DNA from: Pseudomonas kairouanensis | GTDB taxonomy: Bacteria > Pseudomonadota > Gammaproteobacteria > Pseudomonadales > Pseudomonadaceae | Reading direction: 5' to 3' | Assembly (NCBI RefSeq): GCF_004682055.1 | Contig: NZ_QUZU01000002.1 | Location: forward strand, 1 to 64,000 | DNA: 64,000 bases | Shown here: in pieces, positions 18,907 through 28,319 of the stretch | Layout of the letters: every line of letters begins with the position of its first letter | Position numbering within the stretch: the first letter of the stretch is position 1 | Program-made: the position numbers and the translations under genes | Notes under the pieces: model-generated | Told to the model about the DNA's origin: nothing | Databases searched by the model: none | What the model saw: only the letters and a program-made list of their open reading frames with translations

Positions 18907-19578
18907 CTAGGGTTTGACGTGGGGGCGTGCAGCAGGCGGCAATTGAACCGTTCGCTCGGCTGCCGCCAGCGCTGCCTTCAACCCGGCCTTGTCCAGCGGC
19001 ACGCAATAGGCCGGCTTGGCCCGTTCAAACCGCCAGCTTTCATCCAGCCCGCCCGCATCCACTGCATCGAAACCGAGCCCGTCGAGCAACTGGATCACCT
19101 GCGCCTTGGCTGCGGCATCATCGGCGGCCACCGGCAATGCCCGGCGGTCCGCTGCGCCATGGGGGCGTGCATCCTGCGTGAGGTCTGAGGCGAAGATTGC
19201 GTTGAACACCTTCACCACATGTGACTGCGAAAAATGCTCGGCGAGCAACCGGCTGGTGGTGGTTTCAAAACGGTCCAGCGCAGGCCAGTGCCCGTCGCGG
19301 TCCGGGTAGTAGTTGTTTGAATCGAGCACCGTCTTACCTTCCAGCCATTGCGCGGGCACGCTGCGGTAATGCTCGAAGGGGATGGCAACCAGTACCACAT
19401 CGCCAAACCGTGCAGCGTCTTCAGCGCTGCCCACCTGCACGCCGGGGATGCCACTGACCACACTGCTCATGGTGTGTGGGCCCCGGGAGTTGCTCAACAT
19501 CACTTCATGCCCCGCAGCCAATGCCAATTGGGCCACGGCGCGTGCGATAAAACCTGCTCCAATCACACCAATCTTCAT
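18907..19578 (-). CDS. NADPH-dependent F420 reductase-family (Rossmann) oxidoreductase
   Basis: A 223-residue protein that starts MKIGVIGAGFIARAVAQLALAAGHEV, a classic NAD(P)-binding Rossmann fold, followed by SNSRGP, the NADP-preferring loop typical of the F420-dependent NADP reductase-like family. The region VKVFNAIFA is also characteristic. The true start is the ATG at 19576-19578 (GGAG seven bases upstream); an open frame reaches 20241 but is the shadow of the LysR gene. Pseudomonads are not known for F420, so the real substrate is probably another small carbonyl or imine compound. It diverges from a LysR gene that likely controls it. Confidence 0.82.
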   Translation of the reverse strand: MKIGVIGAGFIARAVAQLALAAGHEVMLSNSRGPHTMSSVVSGIPGVQVGSAEDAARFGDVVLVAIPFEHYRSVPAQWLEGKTVLDSNNYYPDRDGHWPALDRFETTTSRLLAEHFSQSHVVKVFNAIFASDLTQDARPHGAADRRALPVAADDAAAKAQVIQLLDGLGFDAVDAGGLDESWRFERAKPAYCVPLDKAGLKAALAAAERTVQLPPAARPHVKP

Positions 19579-19630
19579 CACGTTGCTCCGGTAACGGGTA
19601 GGAGTGGCTATGATGATTGGCAACCAAATG

Positions 19631-19645
19631 ACGATAAATAATCGT
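19631..19645. promoter_or_regulatory. Perfect dyad in the reductase/LysR divergent promoter
   Basis: ACGATAAATAATCGT is a 15-bp perfect palindrome with an AAATA centre, set within a longer imperfect dyad (19624-19650, CCAAA ... TTTGG). It lies midway between the divergent starts at 19578 and 19681, as expected of a LysR-type operator. Binding is inferred. Confidence 0.6.
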
Positions 19646-19680
19646 TTTGGTGTCGATGTTGTTACTGGGAGTTGTGAATA

Positions 19681-20604
19681 GTGGATCGTCTTTCCAGCAT
19701 GAATGCCTTTGTGATGGCCGCCGAGTTGGGCTCTTACGCGCGCGCCGCCGAGCGCCTGAACATGTCCCCGCAGATGGTGGCCAAGCACGTTACAGCCCTT
19801 GAGCAGCGCCTTGGCGCTCGTTTGCTCAACCGCACCACCCGCCGGCAAAGCCTGACGGAGCTGGGCGGTGCGTACTACGAACGTTGCAAACACATTCTGA
19901 CGGAAGCCGAGGCTGCCGATTCGCTGGCGCAGATCATGAATGACACGCCGCGCGGCAAGCTGAGAATCACCGCCCCCGTGACCTTCGGCTCCTACAGCCT
20001 GATGCCCTTGGTGACCCAATTCCTGCGTGATCATCCCGATGTGGAAATCGACCTGCACCTGACGGATCGTTTTGTCGACCTGGTGGAGGAGGGGTATGAG
20101 GTGGCCTTTCGCATTGGCCCGCTGGCAACCACCAGCCTCACCGCCAGGCCTTTGGCGCCTTATCAATTGGTGGCCTGCGCGGCGCCGGCCTACCTCGCGA
20201 AACGAGGCGTACCCCGGGTGCCCGCTGATCTTGAGCAGCATGAGTGCCTGGGCTATGTCTTTTGGTCACGCCCGGCTGATCGGGAATGGGTGTTTCAGCA
20301 CGGGTCGGTTGCCCACGCAGTGCAGGTGTCCAGCCGCTTGCAGGTCAATGAAAGCCGGGCCCTCATGTCGGCCGCGCTGGATGGTTTTGGCATTGTCCTT
20401 GGGCCAGAAGACTTTCTGCGCGGGGCCCTGGAGCGCGCAGAGCTTGTGCGAGTCCTCCCGGGGTTTGCTCCGCCGAGTCGGCCGATGCATCTGGTCTACA
20501 CGGCAAATCGGCAACGCACCGCCAAGCTGCGGCATTTTGTCGACGCGGTTGTGCGGCACTTCGGTCGTGAGGGGTTCAGCAACCCGACAGACACGACCTG
20601 TTAA
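19681..20604 (+). CDS. LysR-family transcriptional regulator
   Basis: A 307-residue LysR regulator. The N-terminal helix-turn-helix is DRLSSMNAFVMAAELGSYARAAERLNMSPQMVAKHVTALE, followed by the NRTTRRQSLTELG wing and an effector-binding domain with FRIGPLATTSLTARPL, the subgroup that has FRIG after the first half domain. The start is GTG, with GGGAG nine bases upstream. It diverges from the F420-type reductase gene, its probable target, with the dyad at 19631-19645 between them. Confidence 0.88.
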   Translation: MDRLSSMNAFVMAAELGSYARAAERLNMSPQMVAKHVTALEQRLGARLLNRTTRRQSLTELGGAYYERCKHILTEAEAADSLAQIMNDTPRGKLRITAPVTFGSYSLMPLVTQFLRDHPDVEIDLHLTDRFVDLVEEGYEVAFRIGPLATTSLTARPLAPYQLVACAAPAYLAKRGVPRVPADLEQHECLGYVFWSRPADREWVFQHGSVAHAVQVSSRLQVNESRALMSAALDGFGIVLGPEDFLRGALERAELVRVLPGFAPPSRPMHLVYTANRQRTAKLRHFVDAVVRHFGREGFSNPTDTTC

Positions 20605-20695
20605 AAATATCCCAGGGCCAAGCAGGCGCGCGGTTAGAGCAAGGGGGGCATTTTTACCGGTGTATGTGGTGGGCGGTCACGCCCGAGGGGGTTGT

Positions 20696-21025
20696 ATGTT
20701 GCTACGTTATGCAGCATTGGCGGCTGTCGTCGTTGCGGCGTCCGGGTGTGTGCAGGAGCGGGTTGTGCATGAGCGCAGGCCGTTGCAGCGTGAGTATGTG
20801 GAGGTCATCGCTCCACAGCCGCCGCCGGTTCAGGTGATCGAAGTCGAGCCTGCACCACGGTATGGGTATGTGTGGTCGCGCGGATACTGGCGCTGGGAAG
20901 GTGGCCGATACGTGGCCGTACACGGCCATTGGGAGCCGGTGCGCGAAGGTTACCGGTATGTGCACCCGCACTGGGTCCAGCGCAATGACGGTTACCACTG
21001 GCAGGGTGGTGGCTGGGTTCGCTGA
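20696..21025 (+). CDS. YXWGXW-repeat lipoprotein
   Basis: A 109-residue exported lipoprotein. The signal peptide ends in a lipobox (VVVAASGC, Cys18). The mature part is rich in Tyr, Trp and Arg, with YGYVWSRGYWRWEGGRYVAVHGHWEP, i.e. repeats of the WxxGxW type that define the YXWGXW family; its function is unknown. The start ATG 20696-20698 has GAGG seven bases upstream. A frame open since 20072 belongs to no gene. Its stop lies only seven bases from the stop of the convergent next gene. Confidence 0.85.
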   Translation: MLLRYAALAAVVVAASGCVQERVVHERRPLQREYVEVIAPQPPPVQVIEVEPAPRYGYVWSRGYWRWEGGRYVAVHGHWEPVREGYRYVHPHWVQRNDGYHWQGGGWVR

Positions 21026-21032
21026 ACCGTGG

Positions 21033-21407
21033 CTAGCCCGGTTTTTTGATACCCAGCAGGCGCACCTCCCGCAGTAGCGCAGCGCCGAGTTGATCGGTGC
21101 CCAGTTCGCGGTAGCCCACTGCCTGTATTTCGCCGTTTTCTTCGGCCTGGATGATGATCACCGGTGTTTCCTTGCCGGTGGTTTCGTCCACATGCAGCGC
21201 GTACTGCGGGATATCCAGCTTGATGGGCGTGCCGGCAGCTTGACCCTTCACGTTGATCAGAAATGCCGCACAACCTGTGTCGACGTCTGCCGACGTGGCG
21301 GACCGGCCGCTGACAAAGCAGCTTTGCGGCAGGTCGGGCCAGGCGATGGCGTCGGCATTGGCCTGGAGGGCGGCGATAAGCAAGGTAGCAAGGACAAGCG
21401 TGCGCAC
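21033..21407 (-). CDS. Exported protein of unknown function
   Basis: A 124-residue protein not recognised as a named family. With the GTG start at 21405-21407 (GGGAGAA eight bases upstream) it begins RTLVLATLLIAALQANADA, a clean Sec signal peptide; starts further upstream would bury this. Two cysteines in the mature part (PQSCFVSG and DTGCAAFL) may pair in the periplasm. It lies downstream of ppnN on the same strand with an 81-bp gap. Confidence 0.7.
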   Translation of the reverse strand: MRTLVLATLLIAALQANADAIAWPDLPQSCFVSGRSATSADVDTGCAAFLINVKGQAAGTPIKLDIPQYALHVDETTGKETPVIIIQAEENGEIQAVGYRELGTDQLGAALLREVRLLGIKKPG

Positions 21408-21488
21408 GTAGGGCGTTCTCCCGGGCAAGGTTGAGCGCAGTTTTACCAAGGCCTGGATGGGGCCACAAGCTATGACCATCTGATGGCG

Positions 21489-22862
21489 CTATTGCACCAC
21501 GCGATAGCACGGTACATACGCCGCACCACCCGGCAACTTCATGCGGTGTTGGGCGACGAACGCCTGCAGCAATTCGTCCAGCGGCTTCATGATGGCGGGG
21601 TCACCATGGATCTCGTACGGGCCGTTCTGCTCGATCAGGCGGATGCCTTTGTCCTTCACGTTGCCCGCCACAATCCCCGAGAACGCGCGGCGCAGGTTGG
21701 CCGCCAGTTCATGGGGTGGGAGTGCGTGGCTCAGCTGCAGGCTGGCCATGTTCTCGTGGGTGGGGTCGAAGGGGCGTTGGAAGCCCTCGTCGATCTTCAG
21801 CAACCAGTTGAAGTGGAAGGCGTCGTTGCGCTCGCGACGGAACTGCTTCACCGCCTTGAGGCCGGCCGTCATCTGGCGCGCCACTTCTGCCGGATCATCA
21901 ATGATGATCTGGTAATGCGCCTGCGCGGCTTCACCCAGGGTGGCACCGACGAACGCGTGCAATTGTTGCAGGTAGGGCGCGGCGTGTTTTGGCCCGGTGA
22001 GGATGACCGGGAAGGGCAGGTCGCGGTTGTCCGGGTGCATCAGGATGCCCAGCAGGTACAGGAACTCTTCGGCCGTGCCCGCGCCGCCGGGGAAGATGAT
22101 GATGCCGTGGCCCACGCGCACGAAGGCTTCCAGGCGCTTTTCGATGTCCGGCAGGATCACCAGCTCGTTGACGATCGGGTTCGGTGCCTCGGCCGCGATG
22201 ATGCCCGGCTCGGTGAGGCCCAGGTAGCGCCCGCCGGTGATGCGTTGCTTGGCGTGGGAAATGGTCGCGCCTTTCATCGGACCTTTCATCACGCCAGGGC
22301 CGCACCCGGTGCACACATCCAGGCTGCGCAGGCCCAGTTCGTGGCCGACTTTCTTGGTGTATTTGTACTCTTCGGTATTGATCGAGTGCCCGCCCCAGCA
22401 CACCACGATTTTCGGCTCGACACCCGGACGCAGCGTGCGGGCGTTGCGCAGCAGGTGGAACACGTAGTCGGTGATGCCTTGGGAGTTGCTCAGGTCGATG
22501 CGCTGGCTGCCCAGTTCGTTCTCGGTATAGACAATATCGCGCAGGGCACTGAACAGCATTTCGCGGGTGCTGGCGATCATTTCGCCATCGACGAAGGCAT
22601 CGGCCGGGGCATTCAGCAGTTCCAGGCGTACGCCGCGGTCTTGCTGGTGGATGCGCACTTCAAAGTCTTTGTACGCGTCGAGGATGGTCTTGGCGTTGTC
22701 GATATGCGCGCCGGTATTGAGGATGGCCAGGGCGCACTGGCGGAACAGGGTGTAAGTGCTGCCGGTACCGGCTTCGCTCAGTTGCTGCACTTCACGTTGG
22801 GACAGGGTTTCGAGGCTGCCCTTGGGGCTGACGGAGGCATTGATGACTTGACGTTGGGGCAT
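21489..22862 (-). CDS. ppnN: Nucleotide 5'-monophosphate nucleosidase (LOG family)
   Basis: Cytoplasmic enzyme of 457 residues that hydrolyses purine and pyrimidine 5'-monophosphates to base plus ribose 5-phosphate; the E. coli counterpart (PpnN, YgdH, 454 residues) is activated by (p)ppGpp. The central Rossmann-like domain carries CTGCGPGVMKGPMKGA and the LOG-family motif PGGAGTAEEFLYLLG. N- and C-terminal extensions match YgdH. The start ATG 22860-22862 has AAGGA followed by six bases; an extension of eleven residues upstream lacks support. Confidence 0.92.
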   Translation of the reverse strand: MPQRQVINASVSPKGSLETLSQREVQQLSEAGTGSTYTLFRQCALAILNTGAHIDNAKTILDAYKDFEVRIHQQDRGVRLELLNAPADAFVDGEMIASTREMLFSALRDIVYTENELGSQRIDLSNSQGITDYVFHLLRNARTLRPGVEPKIVVCWGGHSINTEEYKYTKKVGHELGLRSLDVCTGCGPGVMKGPMKGATISHAKQRITGGRYLGLTEPGIIAAEAPNPIVNELVILPDIEKRLEAFVRVGHGIIIFPGGAGTAEEFLYLLGILMHPDNRDLPFPVILTGPKHAAPYLQQLHAFVGATLGEAAQAHYQIIIDDPAEVARQMTAGLKAVKQFRRERNDAFHFNWLLKIDEGFQRPFDPTHENMASLQLSHALPPHELAANLRRAFSGIVAGNVKDKGIRLIEQNGPYEIHGDPAIMKPLDELLQAFVAQHRMKLPGGAAYVPCYRVVQ

Positions 22863-23012
22863 TCTGATTCCTTGAAAGCGCAGCCACCGCAGCACAAGGG
22901 CGCTGCGATGGCTTGAGAATGGTGGGCGACGATTACAGTCGCACGAGCCGAATGTTTACCCCAGATTCAAGGCCGGGTGCAAACACCGTCCACCCCCATC
23001 ATGCCGCAGAAC

Positions 23013-23837
23013 CTACTGAATCAGCTTCCAATTTTTGTAGAAAACCCGACGCAGGGTAAAGACCATTCCGGCAAACCCCGCGATCACGGCGTTGAGCACC
23101 GACGGCAGTGGCGTCGGCCGCACGATGTCGATAAACAGGCAGTAACGCTTTGCATCGTTTTTGTTGAAGGACGCATGCATCAGCGTGTCATCGAAGATAA
23201 ACAGCGGATCGTCGTGCCAGTAGTGCTTGTGCTTGCCCACCTGGATGTACACGCCCTCGTGATGAGGGGCCGGCGCCATGTTGTAGAGCACGCGGAACAT
23301 CATGCGCAGCGGGCCGAAGTGGAAGGACGTGGAGCGGTTTTCGTTGAACACCGACACACCAATGGTTTTCACGAACGGCAGTTTTTCCCGCAGTGCCGGG
23401 ATGTCGAGGGCGGTTTCGATGGGGCGTCCGTACCACTGGAAAAACAACATGCCGCGCTTTTTCTCGGCCATGCGTTCGTCCAGGTAGCCGATGATTTCAT
23501 CCTTGTGGGCCATGGCGTCGTCGATCACCTGTTGCAGGTCTTCACGCCAGGCGGGCGGCAGGTCGCGCATCGTATAAACGTGGCGGTTGCGCGAACTCAG
23601 CAAGTCAAACAGCGTGTTGAACGGCGCCAGCAACCAGGTGTTACGACCGCTGCCAATAAAGTATTTCTTGAAGGTCGGCGCGTCATACAGGCCGTTGCGC
23701 AGGAAGTCGTAAATGCCGCAGACCAGCACCAGGCCAAGAAACACCAGGGTGGTTTCGGGGAACACATCAATGATCAGCAGTACGCCGAGTACCCAGGCGA
23801 CCGATAGGGCTTTTTTACGCAAGGCAGGCTTGTTCAT
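23013..23837 (-). CDS. lpxO: LpxO-like Fe(II)/2-oxoglutarate lipid A hydroxylase
   Basis: A 274-residue aspartyl/asparaginyl beta-hydroxylase-family protein. The N-terminal membrane anchor (KALSVAWVLGVLLIIDVFPETTLVFLGLVLVCGIYDFL) is followed by the dioxygenase core with FHFGPLRMMFRVLYNMAP, YWHDDPLFIFDDTLMHASFN, which holds an HxD-type metal ligand region and a distal His. LpxO adds a 2-hydroxyl group to lipid A acyl chains; this is the likely role. The ATG at 23835-23837 was chosen (GGAG nine bases upstream, N-terminus matches the family). It diverges from fabV. Confidence 0.85.
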   Translation of the reverse strand: MNKPALRKKALSVAWVLGVLLIIDVFPETTLVFLGLVLVCGIYDFLRNGLYDAPTFKKYFIGSGRNTWLLAPFNTLFDLLSSRNRHVYTMRDLPPAWREDLQQVIDDAMAHKDEIIGYLDERMAEKKRGMLFFQWYGRPIETALDIPALREKLPFVKTIGVSVFNENRSTSFHFGPLRMMFRVLYNMAPAPHHEGVYIQVGKHKHYWHDDPLFIFDDTLMHASFNKNDAKRYCLFIDIVRPTPLPSVLNAVIAGFAGMVFTLRRVFYKNWKLIQ

Positions 23838-24147
23838 GCAGCTGAGCTCCAGCAGGACGCCATTCGACAGGTCCGGATCCCTGGCTGCGAGTGGTGGGGG
23901 TTTTGAAACATATTGAAACAACTACGCCATGATAAGGCGTCCTGCGCCGTTTGAGCGTTATAAATAGTGCGAATTTGTGAAGGCTTTACACAGTTTTCAA
24001 CCCGACACGCGTTTTACCGATTGGATTTTGTAAACAGAAGATTTGCGACTATCGTGACGCTTCGGTTTTTCGGACGTCATAGACCGGTACGAATGAAGTT
24101 GAATGGCCACCACTGGCCGTCGACCCCTTGGAAGAGGCAGAAATTTT
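23838..24147. other. Divergent intergenic region between lpxO and fabV
   Basis: 310 bp with no gene I can support. It contains the promoters of lpxO (leftward) and fabV (rightward). The central part around 23950-24060 is AT-rich, as expected for promoter DNA. Confidence 0.55.
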
Positions 24148-25341
24148 ATGATCATCAAACCGCGGGTTCGTGGCTTTATCTGTGTGACCGCTCACCCTGT
24201 TGGCTGTGAAGCGAACGTCAAGGAACAGATCGACTACGTGACCCAACACGGCACCATCGAAGGCGGCCCTAAAAAGGTGCTGGTCCTTGGCGCCTCCACT
24301 GGCTACGGCCTGGCCGCGCGCATCAGTGCTGCGTTTGGCTGCGGCGCCGACACCCTGGGCGTGTTTTTTGAGAAAGAAGGCGAGGAAGGCAAGCTCAGCT
24401 CGGCCGGCTGGTACAACAGCGCCGCGTTCGAGAAGTTTGCTGTCGAAAAAGGCCTGTACGCCAAGAGCATCAATGGCGACGCGTTCTCCGACGAGATCAA
24501 GCGCCTGACCATCGAAACCATCAAGAAAGACCTGGGCAAGATCGACCTGGTGGTCTACAGCCTGGCCGCGCCACGCCGTACCGACCCGCAAGGCGTGGTG
24601 CACAACTCCACCCTCAAGCCGATCGGCAAGGCTGTGACCCTGCGCGGTATCAACACCGACAAAGGCGTTGTGGTCGACACCACGCTTGAGCCTGCCACCC
24701 AGGAAGAAATCGACGGTACCGTCAAAGTGATGGGCGGCGAAGACTGGCAGCTGTGGATCGACGCCCTGCGTGACGCCGACGTACTGGCCGAAGGCGCCAA
24801 AACCACCGCGTTCACCTACCTGGGTGAGAAGCTGACCCAGGACATCTACTGGAACGGCTCCATCGGCGAAGCCAAGAAAGACCTGGACAAAAAAGTCCTG
24901 ACCCTGCGCGACAACCTTGCCGCACTCAAGGGCGACGCCCGAGTGTCGGTGCTCAAGGCCGTGGTTACCCAGGCCAGCTCGGCCATCCCGATCATGCCGT
25001 TGTACCTGTCGCTGCTGTTCAAGGTGATGAAAGAGCAAGGCACCCACGAAGGTTGCATCGAGCAGGTCTACGGCCTGTTCAAGGACAGCCTGTACGGCAG
25101 CGAGCCGAAGCTCGATGCCGACGGCCGCCTGCGTGCCGACCTGGCCGAACTGGAGCCTAAGGTGCAGGACGCCGTGGCTGCATTGTGGAACCAGGTGACC
25201 GACGACAACGTCAACGAGATCAGCGATTTTGCCGGCTACAAGGCGGAGTTCCTGCGCTTGTTCGGCTTTGAGATCGACGGCGTGGATTACGAAGCTGATG
25301 TGAATCCAACCGTGAAGATCAATGGTTTAGTCCAAGCCTAA
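24148..25341 (+). CDS. fabV: NADH-dependent enoyl-ACP/trans-2-enoyl-CoA reductase
   Basis: A 397-residue reductase for the last step of each fatty acid elongation cycle. It begins [21 protein letters not shown], diagnostic for FabV, has the cofactor-binding [16 protein letters not shown], and the catalytic Y-x8-K motif [10 protein letters not shown]. The length equals that of characterised FabV. The ATG at 24148 is used; fifteen codons upstream are non-coding. FabV resists triclosan, unlike FabI, which explains much of the tolerance of pseudomonads. It is a monocistronic gene followed by a REP-type hairpin. Confidence 0.95.
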   Translation: MIIKPRVRGFICVTAHPVGCEANVKEQIDYVTQHGTIEGGPKKVLVLGASTGYGLAARISAAFGCGADTLGVFFEKEGEEGKLSSAGWYNSAAFEKFAVEKGLYAKSINGDAFSDEIKRLTIETIKKDLGKIDLVVYSLAAPRRTDPQGVVHNSTLKPIGKAVTLRGINTDKGVVVDTTLEPATQEEIDGTVKVMGGEDWQLWIDALRDADVLAEGAKTTAFTYLGEKLTQDIYWNGSIGEAKKDLDKKVLTLRDNLAALKGDARVSVLKAVVTQASSAIPIMPLYLSLLFKVMKEQGTHEGCIEQVYGLFKDSLYGSEPKLDADGRLRADLAELEPKVQDAVAALWNQVTDDNVNEISDFAGYKAEFLRLFGFEIDGVDYEADVNPTVKINGLVQA

Positions 25342-25353
25342 ACCCGGTCAAAA

Positions 25354-25384
25354 GTGTGGGAGGGGGCTTGCCCCCCACCCACAT
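25354..25384. repeat. Single REP-like palindrome after fabV
   Basis: GTGTGGGAGGGGGCTTGCCC and its complement part form a G-rich hairpin 13 bases after the fabV stop. It is of the same sequence type as the REP pairs elsewhere in the window but stands alone. It probably doubles as a transcript 3' end. Confidence 0.75.
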
Positions 25385-25488
25385 TGACCTCTGTGTTTTT
25401 TCAGAATCGTCTTACTCGCAATCGCGCCTTCTCGCCTTTCAGATCTGCCAGACTCCTCCAGCTATCACTCATGCTAACGGAGGATCTG

Positions 25489-26112
25489 ATGACGATTCGT
25501 GCAGTAGTTTTTGATTTCGGCGGTGTCCTGTTCGACTGGAACCCGCAGCACCTGTACCGCAAGCTGATTGCCGACGACCACGAGCGGCAATGGTTCCTGG
25601 ACAATATCTGCACCCAGGCCTGGAACACCGAGCAGGACGCCGGCCGCTCCCTGGCCGAAGGCACTCGCAGCCTGATCGAGCAATATCCCCATCACGAGCG
25701 TCTGATCCAGGCCTATTACGACCGTTGGCATGAAATGCTGCGCGGTACGTTGCCCGAAGGCGTAGCGATCCTCAAAGCGCTGCATCAAGCCAACATCCCG
25801 TTATTCGGGTTGACCAACTGGTCGGCCGAAACCTTTCCCTACGCCCTGGCCAACTACCCGTTCCTACAGTGTTTTCGCGACATCGTGGTCTCCGGCGAGC
25901 TACGGCTGATCAAGCCCGACGCCGCGATCTACCAGGCCAGCCTTGGCCAGGTTCGTGCGCACTTGCCAGACATCCAGCCTGGCGAAGTGGTCTTCATTGA
26001 TGACGTTGCCGGGAACATCGAGGCTGCTGTGGCCCTTGGTTGGCAAGGTATCCACCATGTATCCGCCGAACGCACTGGCGCACAACTGCGTGCGCTGGGA
26101 GTGGGCTTCTAG
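25489..26112 (+). CDS. HAD-superfamily hydrolase (YihX-like)
   Basis: A 207-residue haloacid dehalogenase-like phosphatase. Motif I with nucleophile Asp is VVFDFGGVLFDWNP, motif II is GLTNWS, motif III the Lys in RLIKPD, and motif IV is VFIDDVAGN. The order and short helical cap (class I) fit YihX-type sugar-phosphate phosphatases. The ATG at 25489 has CGGAGG at a five-base spacing. Its stop codon overlaps that of the convergent LysR gene by three bases within CTAG. The substrate is unknown. Confidence 0.88.
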   Translation: MTIRAVVFDFGGVLFDWNPQHLYRKLIADDHERQWFLDNICTQAWNTEQDAGRSLAEGTRSLIEQYPHHERLIQAYYDRWHEMLRGTLPEGVAILKALHQANIPLFGLTNWSAETFPYALANYPFLQCFRDIVVSGELRLIKPDAAIYQASLGQVRAHLPDIQPGEVVFIDDVAGNIEAAVALGWQGIHHVSAERTGAQLRALGVGF

Positions 26113-27014
26113 CGCGCCCACTTCTCCATGGCAAAGTCGACGAACGCCCGCAGCTTCGGCAGGCGGTAGCGGTCCTGGCCGTACAGCAGATGCATGGGCC
26201 GGCTCGGCAGTTGGTAGGTGGTCAACAAGGCCACCAGCTTGCCGCTCGCCAGGTCTGGCTGTACCAGGGCATCGGGCAACATCACGATGCCCATGCCTTG
26301 CACGGCCGCCTGGCGCAGGGCTTGCGAACTGTTGATGGTCAGTGAGCCGGACACCGGGACTTCCACCTCGCCGTCTTCGCCCGTCATGCGCCACAGCTTG
26401 TCGGCGTTGCGCCAGTCGTCGGTGGAGGGGTAGGCGAAGGCCAGGCAGTCATGCTGTTGCAAGTCGTCGGGCGTTTGTGGCGTGCCGCGCCGCGCGAGGT
26501 AATCCGGGGAGGCGCAGAGGGTGATGGTGTAGTCCTGCATGGGGCGCGCGATCAGGCTGGAGGGCTCCAACTCTCCCAGGCGGATGGCGACGTCAAAGCC
26601 GCTGTCGACCATGTCCATGCGCTGGTTGCTGAGGACCACGTACAGCTTGATCAACGGATATCGCTGGGAAAATTCGCTCAAGGCCGGCGCCAGGCGTTCG
26701 GTGCCGAACGCCGGTGGGGCAGTGATACGCAGGGTGCCCCTGGGAACGTCACTGTGGGCCTGTTCGGCCAGTTGCTCGGAGTCGGCCACAAATCCCAGCA
26801 CCTCCAGGCAGCGTTGATAGTACTGCCCGCCAAACTCCGTGAGGCTCTGCTTGCGGGTGGTGCGTTTGAGCAGGCTGACGCCCAGGCGTTGTTCCAAGGC
26901 GCGCAGGTGGTTGCCCACCATGGTGGTGGACATACCGCAGGCGTGCGCGGCGGCGGTCATGCTGCCAGTTTCAACCACCTTCACGTACACCGACATCGCC
27001 TGGAACAAATCCAT
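26109..27014 (-). CDS. LysR-family transcriptional regulator
   Basis: A 301-residue regulator with helix-turn-helix [42 protein letters not shown] and effector domain motif [17 protein letters not shown]. The ATG at 27012-27014 (AGGG seven bases upstream) is preferred to an extension of eight codons. It diverges from the aminotransferase gene across 104 bp and is the obvious candidate to control it. The stop overlaps that of the HAD gene. Confidence 0.88.
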   Translation of the reverse strand: MDLFQAMSVYVKVVETGSMTAAAHACGMSTTMVGNHLRALEQRLGVSLLKRTTRKQSLTEFGGQYYQRCLEVLGFVADSEQLAEQAHSDVPRGTLRITAPPAFGTERLAPALSEFSQRYPLIKLYVVLSNQRMDMVDSGFDVAIRLGELEPSSLIARPMQDYTITLCASPDYLARRGTPQTPDDLQQHDCLAFAYPSTDDWRNADKLWRMTGEDGEVEVPVSGSLTINSSQALRQAAVQGMGIVMLPDALVQPDLASGKLVALLTTYQLPSRPMHLLYGQDRYRLPKLRAFVDFAMEKWAR

Positions 27015-27118
27015 TATCAAGCCCTGGTTCAAAGTCATTGCAGGAATGCGCAGTTTATCCAGTCTGGGTGGCTAACGATACTGGTGCCCATCACAACGAT
27101 GCACTGGAGCCTGCCACC

Positions 27119-28288
27119 ATGACCGCCGCCTGCCTGATGACCACCTACCAACCCTTGGCCCTCAGCTTTACCCGTGGCCTGGGCACGCGCCTGTGGGACC
27201 AGCAAGGCCGCGAATACCTGGACGCCGTGGCCGGAGTGGCGGTCACCAATGTGGGGCATTCCCACCCCAGGCTGGTGACCGCCATCAGTGAACAGGCAGG
27301 GTTGCTGTTGCACACCTCCAATCTCTATAGCATCGACTGGCAACAACGCTTGGCCCAGCGCTTGACCCAGTTGTCTGGCCTGGACCGGGCCTTCTTCAAC
27401 AACTCCGGTGCCGAAGCCAACGAGACGGCACTCAAGCTGGCGCGGTTGCACGGCTGGAAAAAAGGCATCGAGGAACCCTTGGTGGTGGTCATGGAAAACG
27501 CCTTTCATGGCCGCACCCTCGGCACCATGGCCGCCAGTGACGGGCCATCGGTGCGCTTGGGGTTCCAGCGGCTGCCGGGGGATTTTCTCAAGGTCGGCTT
27601 TGGTGATATCGCCGCGATTGAGGCCATCACCCAAACATTCGGTTCACGTATCGCGGCGGTCCTGCTGGAACCGATCCAGGGCGAAAGCGGTGTGTTGCCG
27701 GCGCCGCCGGGTTACCTGCACGCCCTGCGCGACCACTGCACCCGCCACGGCTGGTTGTTGATGCTTGACGAAATCCAGACCGGCATCGGCCGGACGGGTG
27801 CCTGGTTTGCCTTTCAGCATGAAGGCATCGTGCCCGATGTGATGACCCTGGCCAAAGGCCTAGGCAACGGCGTGCCCATCGGCGCCTGCCTGGCCCGAGC
27901 GGGGGTGGCCCAACTGTTCACCCCTGGCAGCCACGGCAGCACGTTTGGTGGCAATCCATTGGCCTGCCGGGTGGGGTGCACGGTGCTGGATATCATCCAA
28001 GAGCAAGGCTTGCTGCACAACGCCGCGCAACAGGGTGAGCGCCTGCTGGCGCGGTTACGGGTAGAGTTGGCTGAGCATCCGCAGGTACTGGCCATTCGCG
28101 GGCAGGGTTTGATGATTGGCATCGAGTTGGCCAGCCCCTATCGCGACCTGGCCCAACGGGCGGCTCAGGAGCACGGTTTGTTGATCAACGTGACGCGGGG
28201 CAAGATCATTCGGTTGCTGCCGCCGCTGACGTTGGACGCCAAGGAAGTGGAAATGATTGTGCGGGCCATCACCCGTTTGCTTATTTGA
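27119..28288 (+). CDS. Class III aminotransferase, acetylornithine transaminase-like
   Basis: PLP-dependent aminotransferase of 389 residues in the ArgD/AruC family. Signatures: [40 protein letters not shown], and the PLP lysine in [15 protein letters not shown]. ArgD acts on N-acetylornithine or succinylornithine. Because this gene stands alone next to a LysR regulator rather than in an arginine operon, it is likely a second, inducible paralogue, and its actual amine donor may differ. Start ATG 27119 (GGAG nine bases upstream); an ATG six codons later is possible. Confidence 0.85.
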   Translation: MTAACLMTTYQPLALSFTRGLGTRLWDQQGREYLDAVAGVAVTNVGHSHPRLVTAISEQAGLLLHTSNLYSIDWQQRLAQRLTQLSGLDRAFFNNSGAEANETALKLARLHGWKKGIEEPLVVVMENAFHGRTLGTMAASDGPSVRLGFQRLPGDFLKVGFGDIAAIEAITQTFGSRIAAVLLEPIQGESGVLPAPPGYLHALRDHCTRHGWLLMLDEIQTGIGRTGAWFAFQHEGIVPDVMTLAKGLGNGVPIGACLARAGVAQLFTPGSHGSTFGGNPLACRVGCTVLDIIQEQGLLHNAAQQGERLLARLRVELAEHPQVLAIRGQGLMIGIELASPYRDLAQRAAQEHGLLINVTRGKIIRLLPPLTLDAKEVEMIVRAITRLLI

Positions 28289-28296
28289 TAGGCACT

Positions 28297-28317
28297 CCCA
28301 CAGGGGCTTTCTGTGGG
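28297..28317. terminator. Bidirectional hairpin between aminotransferase and punR
   Basis: Inverted repeat CCCACAG / CTGTGGG with a seven-base loop in the 31-bp gap between convergent stops. No long U tract, so termination efficiency is uncertain. Confidence 0.6.
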
Positions 28318-28319
28318 TG

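Noticed and set aside
17174..19006. 610-codon open frame on the - strand
   Set aside because: Antisense to mqo and overlapping its terminator; no domain, no ribosome-binding site.
26109..26112. Possible fusion or frameshift at the HAD/LysR junction
   Set aside because: The two genes are convergent and share only a CTAG stop overlap; both products are complete.
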